Assembly (NCBI RefSeq): GCF_015291705.1
Contig: NZ_CP030050.1
Location: forward strand, 5,022,001-5,086,000
Reading direction: 5' to 3'
Source: Bradyrhizobium arachidis
GTDB lineage: Bacteria > Pseudomonadota > Alphaproteobacteria > Rhizobiales > Xanthobacteraceae
Length of the DNA stretch: 64,000 nucleotides
The notes beneath the pieces were generated by a model that had not been told where the DNA came from, did no database searches, and saw only the letters and a program-made list of their open reading frames with translations. This document shows, one piece after another, positions 59,813-64,000 of the stretch. Each line of letters opens with the position of its first letter. The first letter of the stretch is position 1. The position numbers and the translations under genes are program-made.

Positions 59813-60622
59813 ATGGCAGGGCAGGTTGAGGGCAAGGTCGCGCTGGTGACGGGCGGCGCGTCAGGTATTGGCGAGGCCATTGTCGAGCTGTTCGCGCGCG
59901 AGGGCGCCACTGTTGTCATCACCGATATCGACGAGCTGCGAGGCCCCGAGCTCGAAAAGCGCGTCACCAAGGCAGCCGGCAAGGCGATCTTCCTGGAGCA
60001 GGACGTCACCAGCGAGGAGCGCTGGATCGAGATCGTCGCCGAGATCGCGAAGCGCTACGGCCGGCTCGACATCATGGTCTCCAATGCGGGCATCGGCATT
60101 GCCGTGCCCTCGATCGTCGACATGACGCTCTCCGACTGGCGCAAGCAGAACGCGATCAACCTCGATGGGGTGTTTCTCTCGGTCAAGCACTGCCTGCCCT
60201 TGATGCGCAAGACCGGCGGCGGCTCGATCGTGATGATGTCTTCGCTCGCGGGCTTGCGCGGTGCGCCGGGGCTCTCGGCCTATTCGCTGACCAAGGGCGG
60301 CGTGCGGCTGTTCGCCAAGTCGATCGCGATGGAGTGCGCGGCAGCAGGTGACGGCATCCGCGTCAACTCCGTGCATCCCGGCATCATCGACACGCCGATC
60401 TGGGGCAAGATTCCGACCGGTGCGGCCGGCGCCGGCCAGAATGCGCCGATCGATCCGGAGGAGCGTGCCAAGGTCGCAACTCCGCTCGGGCGCGCCGGCC
60501 AGGCCGCGGAGATCGCCTCCGGCGTGTTGTATCTGGCTTCCGATGCCTCGCGCTACGTCACCGGCAGCGAGCTCGTCATCGACGGCGGCATGAATGCCGG
60601 CGGAGTGCCGCGTCGAGCGTGA
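59813..60622 (+). CDS. SDR family oxidoreductase
   Basis: This gene encodes 269 residues with complete SDR motifs: TGGASGIG (13-20), NAG (91-93), Ser143/Ser144 and Tyr157-x3-Lys161 (AYSLTKGG), and the C-terminal G-S-E-L-V-I-D-G-G. It fits cyclopentanol/3-alpha-hydroxysteroid dehydrogenase-like enzymes; substrate uncertain. The GAAGGGAG ribosome site (59799-59806) favours the start at 59813 over an ATG at 59798. It follows recJ by 64 bp and may pair with the class II aldolase gene downstream. Confidence 0.93.
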   Translation: MAGQVEGKVALVTGGASGIGEAIVELFAREGATVVITDIDELRGPELEKRVTKAAGKAIFLEQDVTSEERWIEIVAEIAKRYGRLDIMVSNAGIGIAVPSIVDMTLSDWRKQNAINLDGVFLSVKHCLPLMRKTGGGSIVMMSSLAGLRGAPGLSAYSLTKGGVRLFAKSIAMECAAAGDGIRVNSVHPGIIDTPIWGKIPTGAAGAGQNAPIDPEERAKVATPLGRAGQAAEIASGVLYLASDASRYVTGSELVIDGGMNAGGVPRRA

Positions 60623-60718
60623 GACGCGCAGGGCAGGGTGGCGGTCGCGGGGGCTGACGTGCAGGCGCGGCCCCTGTAGAACGCTGACAGCTTCCGACCG
60701 ACAGAGGTGTCCTTCGCC

Positions 60719-61516
60719 ATGGCGCACAGCCTTCATTCGCCGTCTTCCGCGCCCGAGCCCGTCCGCTCGAACCGGCCGGACCTTGCCACCGATGCGATCC
60801 GCACCGCGCGCGAGGATCTCGCCGCCTGTTTCCGCATGGCCGCCCGCAACGGCTTTGAGGAGGGCATCTGCAACCACTTCTCGGCCGTCGTGCCGGGCCA
60901 TGACGATCTCTTCCTCGTCAACCCCTATGGCTACGCGTTCCGCGAGCTGAGCGCCTCGAAGCTGCTGATCTGCGACTTCCACGGCAACGTGCTCGACGGT
61001 GAAGGCGTTCCCGAGGCGACCGCCTTCTACATCCACGCCGAGATGCACAAGCGCCTACCGCGCGCCAAGGTCGCCTTCCACACCCACATGCCCTACGCCA
61101 CCGCGCTCTCGATGACCGAGGGCGATCCGCTGATCTGGGCCGGCCAGACCGCGCTGAAATTCTACGGCCGCACCGCGGTCGACCGCGACTATAACGGCCT
61201 TGCCCTCGATAACCGCGAGGGCGCGCGCATCGCGTCCGCAGTTGGCGATGCTGACATCGTCTTCATGAAGCATCACGGCGTGATGGTGTTGGCGCCGACC
61301 ATCGCGGAAGCCTGGGACGATCTCTATTATCTCGAGCGCGCTGCCGAAGTGCAGGTGCTCGCGATGTCGACCGGACGCAAGGTGCTGCCGGTCGATCCCG
61401 CGATTGCGGCCGAGACCTACAGGCAGATGCGCGAGGGCGATTCCGAATCCGCGCGGCTGCACCTCGCCGCGATCCGGCGGCAGCTGGATGCGGAGGAGCC
61501 GCAGTACCGGCACTGA
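60719..61516 (+). CDS. Class II aldolase/adducin family protein
   Basis: This gene encodes 265 residues of the class II aldolase fold with Zn ligands His121 and His123 (FHTHMPYATAL) and a later His in MKHHGVMVLAP, plus the acid position in GVPEATAFYIHAEMH. The family includes fuculose-phosphate aldolase and ribulose-phosphate epimerase relatives; the residues of this protein resemble the adducin-like group, where the reaction is often unknown. It follows the SDR by 96 bp and is convergent with a lytic transglycosylase gene. Confidence 0.9.
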   Translation: MAHSLHSPSSAPEPVRSNRPDLATDAIRTAREDLAACFRMAARNGFEEGICNHFSAVVPGHDDLFLVNPYGYAFRELSASKLLICDFHGNVLDGEGVPEATAFYIHAEMHKRLPRAKVAFHTHMPYATALSMTEGDPLIWAGQTALKFYGRTAVDRDYNGLALDNREGARIASAVGDADIVFMKHHGVMVLAPTIAEAWDDLYYLERAAEVQVLAMSTGRKVLPVDPAIAAETYRQMREGDSESARLHLAAIRRQLDAEEPQYRH

Positions 61517-61522
61517 GGTCGC

Positions 61523-62752
61523 CTACGACCCCTGCCGCAACTTGGCCAGCACCTTCAGCCCGCCATAGCCATCTGCCGGCGTGATCCCCGCGCGCTGCTG
61601 AAAATCCTTGATCGCCTTCATGGTGTCGTTGCCGACGCGGCCGTCAGTGCCGCCGGTATCGAAACCGGCCTTGGTCAGGCGCGTCTGCATCTCCTGCACC
61701 TCGGCGAGCGTCAGCGCGCGCTCGGAACCGGGGAAGGGCTGGATGAAGGGCGGCGCGCCGAGACAGCGGTCGCCGAGATGGCAGATCGCCAGCGCGTAGT
61801 TCATCGAGGGATTGTAGCTCTTCACCGAATAGAAGTTCGGTCCGAGCAGGAACGTTGGCCCGCCCGCGACCGGCGTCCACATCTGTGCGGAGGCGTTCGG
61901 CTGCGGGAACGGCTGGCCGTCGGCGCGGGTGACGCCGGCCGACTGCCACGCCGCGTAGGTGCGGCTGCCGCTTGCCTCGCCGGACGCGCGCACCTCGTAG
62001 CCCCAGTGCTCGCCGCGATGCCATTTGCCGCGATTGACCAGATATTTTGCGGTCGAGCCCAGCGCGTCGTCGGGCTTGCCGAACGGCGAGACCTTGCCGT
62101 CGCCGTCATAGTCGATGCCGACATTGAGCCAGACCTCCGGCATCCATTGCGAATGTCCCATCGCGCCGGCCCATGAGCCCTTCATCTCCTCGGGCGTGCT
62201 CCAGCCCTTGTCGACGATGCGCAGGGCGTTGATCAGCTCGGTCTCCCAATAGGCCTTGCGGCGTGGCTCGTTCCAGGCGAGCGCGGCGAGGGAGGGAAAC
62301 ACCGGCGTCATGTGGTTCTGCTGCACCAGCGGATCGCCATAGGCGGACTCGACGCCCCACAGCGCCAGCAGCGTGCCGCGCTCGACGCCGAAATCGCGCT
62401 CGATCCGCGCGAGCAGCGCCTCGTTGTTCTTCAGCGCGATCTTGCCGTTGATGATGCGCCAGTCCGAGACGCGGCGGTTGATGTATTGCCAGACCTGCTC
62501 GTGAAATTCAGGCTGGTTGCGCATCTGCTTGAACACGCTCATGTCAGGCTCGACGCGTCCCATCGCGCGCTGCCATGTCGTGGCCGAAATGCCCTTGGCC
62601 ATGGCGCGAGCGCGAAAGCTCTCGCGCCACTCGTCGAAGCCCGGAGGTGCCGCAAGCACATCCGCGGGCGAGGCGAGCAGAGCGGCTGCTCCGAGCGCGG
62701 ATTTCAGCAGGGTGCGGCGGCTACGAAGGGACGAGGAATCAGCTTGTTTCAT
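61523..62752 (-). CDS. Lytic murein transglycosylase (MltB-like) with peptidoglycan-binding domain
   Basis: This gene encodes 409 residues: a Tat-like leader (S-R-R-T-L-L-K then hydrophobic 17-30), an SLT-2/MltB catalytic domain with Glu135 in ALWGVESAYGD and the family stretch AGAMGHSQWMPEVWLNVGIDYDGDGK, and a C-terminal PG-binding_1 domain (about 350-405, DGRVGNDTMKAIKDFQQ). It cuts glycan strands to 1,6-anhydroMurNAc ends. It is divergent from the small exported protein gene at 62877. Confidence 0.94.
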   Translation of the reverse strand: MKQADSSSLRSRRTLLKSALGAAALLASPADVLAAPPGFDEWRESFRARAMAKGISATTWQRAMGRVEPDMSVFKQMRNQPEFHEQVWQYINRRVSDWRIINGKIALKNNEALLARIERDFGVERGTLLALWGVESAYGDPLVQQNHMTPVFPSLAALAWNEPRRKAYWETELINALRIVDKGWSTPEEMKGSWAGAMGHSQWMPEVWLNVGIDYDGDGKVSPFGKPDDALGSTAKYLVNRGKWHRGEHWGYEVRASGEASGSRTYAAWQSAGVTRADGQPFPQPNASAQMWTPVAGGPTFLLGPNFYSVKSYNPSMNYALAICHLGDRCLGAPPFIQPFPGSERALTLAEVQEMQTRLTKAGFDTGGTDGRVGNDTMKAIKDFQQRAGITPADGYGGLKVLAKLRQGS

Positions 62753-62876
62753 GGTGCCATTCTAGCCGGAAAATCGCGCAGGTGAGTCGGTTCCTGGAAC
62801 GCCGGGAACAGCCCATTGGCCCGGAACAAACTGTCGCACTACCGCATTCCCTCCGCACGATAATGAGGAGGAGAAG

Positions 62877-63131
62877 ATGAGGAAGTATCTGTTTGCTGCC
62901 GCCATGGTCACTGCGATCGCGGCCCCCGCATTCGCCGATGAAGTCGGCGTTCACGTCGGTCCGGTTGGCGCCGGTGTGACGGTGGGCCAGTCCCATGAAT
63001 ACCGCGACCGTGATCGCGACCGTACAACCGTCATCAAGGAGCGTGCGCCCGCCGATCGCACCACTGTGATCAAGAAGGAAGATGAATTCGGCAATCGCAG
63101 CAAGACCGTGATTCATCACGACAACGACTGA
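62877..63131 (+). CDS. Small exported charged protein of unknown function
   Basis: This gene encodes 84 residues: a signal peptide (1-20, ending AFA), then DEVGVHVGPVGAGVTVG, and an R/D-rich repeat (YRDRDRDRTTVIKER) with two TTVIK segments and a His-rich end. It is a typical low-complexity periplasmic protein of Bradyrhizobium; role unknown. The ribosome site AGGAGGAGA is very strong. A hairpin follows. Confidence 0.8.
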   Translation: MRKYLFAAAMVTAIAAPAFADEVGVHVGPVGAGVTVGQSHEYRDRDRDRTTVIKERAPADRTTVIKKEDEFGNRSKTVIHHDND

Positions 63132-63139
63132 CGGCGCAA

Positions 63140-63162
63140 GGCCCCGGCGCAACGCCGGGGCC
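63140..63162 (+). terminator. GC hairpin after the small exported protein gene
   Basis: GGCCCCGGCG-CAA-CGCCGGGGCC is a perfect 10 bp stem with a 3-base loop, 9 bp after the stop. There is no T run, so it is either a factor-assisted terminator or a stability element. Confidence 0.65.
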
Positions 63163-63192
63163 ACAATCTGTTCATCGAGCATTCGGGGTGGA

Positions 63193-63444
63193 ATGAAGAT
63201 ACGCGCGCATGCGGAAAGCCATGTCGTCGAACTGGATGACGGATCGCAGTGGCAGATTTTCCCCGGCGATCTCGCGACGACGCTGAGCTGGAAGCCCGAG
63301 ACGGATTTGCACCTGGAGCGATGCCGCGACCGGGTGAGTTCGCATGTGCTGGTGAATGGCGCCGACCAAAGCCGCGTGCGGGTGATCGCGGCGCACGAGA
63401 CCTGGCCCGACGGCGAGGTTAAGAAAGTGTTGAAGGGCGACTAG
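63193..63444 (+). CDS. Small cytoplasmic hypothetical protein
   Basis: This gene encodes 83 residues: MKIRAHAESHVVELDDGSQW, then an all-beta-like sequence with WQIFPGDLATTLSW and V-R-V-I-A-A-H-E-T-W-P-D-G. There are no membrane segments or signal. It looks like a short beta-barrel; no family is recognised. It lies 60 bp after the previous gene's stop and 84 bp before the small membrane protein. Confidence 0.6.
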   Translation: MKIRAHAESHVVELDDGSQWQIFPGDLATTLSWKPETDLHLERCRDRVSSHVLVNGADQSRVRVIAAHETWPDGEVKKVLKGD

Positions 63445-63528
63445 GCCGTCCTTGCGCGGTCAGGATACCCCCAACTTTTGGACTGTCGCTTTACGGTCGG
63501 TTCGTTTCCGTCTGTGCAAGATACCCGC

Positions 63529-63717
63529 ATGCGGGAGCTGTTCAGCATCATCTACGCCACCCCCTGGCCATTCGGCGCCGGGCTGCTGGTCGTGGTCCTG
63601 ATGATCATTGCCGAGAACTTTGGCCGCGGCATTCAGGGTGATGGCGGCATCGGCGGCGATTTTTCGGATGCCGGCGGATGTGACGGCGGCGGTGGCGATG
63701 GAGGAGGCGGCGACTAG
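63529..63717 (+). CDS. Small membrane protein with Gly/Asp-rich tail
   Basis: This gene encodes 62 residues from ATG at 63529: a short N-terminal amphipathic part, one membrane helix (about 14-29, FGAGLLVVVLMIIAE), and a tail with DGGIGGDFSDAGGCDGGGGDGG. The single Cys and repeated GGGGD motif are striking. The in-frame codons from 63478 add 17 non-hydrophobic residues; both starts are possible. The function is not known. Confidence 0.55.
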   Translation: MRELFSIIYATPWPFGAGLLVVVLMIIAENFGRGIQGDGGIGGDFSDAGGCDGGGGDGGGGD

Positions 63718-63750
63718 GTCTCGCCCCGTGATGCTGTGAGCATTGCGCAG

Positions 63751-64000
63751 CTAGCCCTCCTGCAAATCCGCTGCGATCCCTGCGAGCCACCGGCGAATGC
63801 TTGCCTCGGTCTTGGCATCGAGGCCGCCGGCAAGGCGCTTCTCCAGCGCGATCACGCGTTCCCGACACGCCTTCAGCAGCGTCGCGCCGCGCGACGTCAG
63901 CATCCACTGCTGGATACGGCCGTGGACGGGATGCGGCGTCATCTCAATGGCGCCGTCGCGTTCCAGGTTGCGAATGATCACGCCGACCGTCTGCGGGGTC
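63751..64000 (-). CDS. MarR family transcriptional regulator (partial, 5' end outside window)
   Basis: This fragment of 82 complete codons begins outside the window. The wing region (QTVGVIIRNLERDGAIEM) and the strand TPHPVHGRIQQWMLTSRG are typical of MarR repressors, followed by the dimerisation helices with ACRERVIALEKRL. It ends at TAG 63751-63753. It is convergent with the small membrane protein gene (33 bp gap). Confidence 0.85.
   Translation of the reverse strand, partial: TPQTVGVIIRNLERDGAIEMTPHPVHGRIQQWMLTSRGATLLKACRERVIALEKRLAGGLDAKTEASIRRWLAGIAADLQEG

Noticed and set aside
1..64000. CRISPR array, tRNA/rRNA genes, prophage or IS element
   Set aside because: No regularly spaced direct repeats, no cloverleaf-like RNA with conserved T-arm in the intergenic regions examined, and no transposase, integrase or phage protein among the genes.

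Overview
This GC-rich window, with dense short intergenic gaps, reads as chromosome of an alphaproteobacterium of the Rhizobiales, most likely Bradyrhizobium or a close Nitrobacteraceae relative. The reasons are the Omp25/Omp31-like porins ending in K-Y, a class I PHA synthase, the aminotransferase-hom-glpX order, several families of short palindromic intergenic repeats, and many Bug/TTT-type and NitT-type binding proteins. The genus is inferred from gene style, not from a marker gene. No rRNA, tRNA, CRISPR array, transposase, integrase or prophage gene was seen.

Layout. 0-15 kb: a partial SDR, two neighbouring beta-barrel porin genes (one encoding two barrels in tandem), parE, a DedA protein, a Tat-type metallo-beta-lactamase gene with an in-frame stop, a PaiB-like gene overlapping argC, a third porin, a carbamoyltransferase-like gene, a MAPEG protein and phaC. 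15-19.3 kb: small lipoprotein, aminotransferase, hom, glpX. 19.4-35 kb: haloacid dehalogenase, an unusual leaderless binding-protein-fold gene with a LysR regulator, a TetR-controlled RND efflux pump with two clear tandem operators, a small oxidoreductase/cupin/hydrolase group, a frameshifted SRPBCC gene, a TauE/SafE permease, a GAF-cyclase and a cupin. 34.6-41.7 kb: a GntR-controlled catabolic operon (crotonase, CoA transferase, TctC-TctB-TctA, PdxA family). 41.9-46 kb: L,D-transpeptidase, Tat-exported NitT-type binding protein and a frameshifted sensor cyclase.

46-56 kb carries the most system-like region: on the minus strand formylglycine-generating enzyme, Tat-exported sulfatase, exported HAD phosphatase, DUF3302 plus HlyD-like pair, two DUF1254/DUF1214 paralogues and a MetA/SphA-like outer-membrane protein, facing a divergent AraC regulator. 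Known family roles suggest activation of a sulfatase by its own maturase, hydrolysis in the periplasm of a sulfated or phosphorylated compound, and envelope transport; the substrate is unknown.

56-64 kb: a decayed VOC gene, a soluble chemoreceptor-like protein, recJ, an SDR, a class II aldolase, a lytic transglycosylase, three small proteins and a partial MarR regulator. Four genes carry disruptions (stop codon, two one-base frameshifts, one internal deletion); at least the one-base cases could be either real decay or sequence error.
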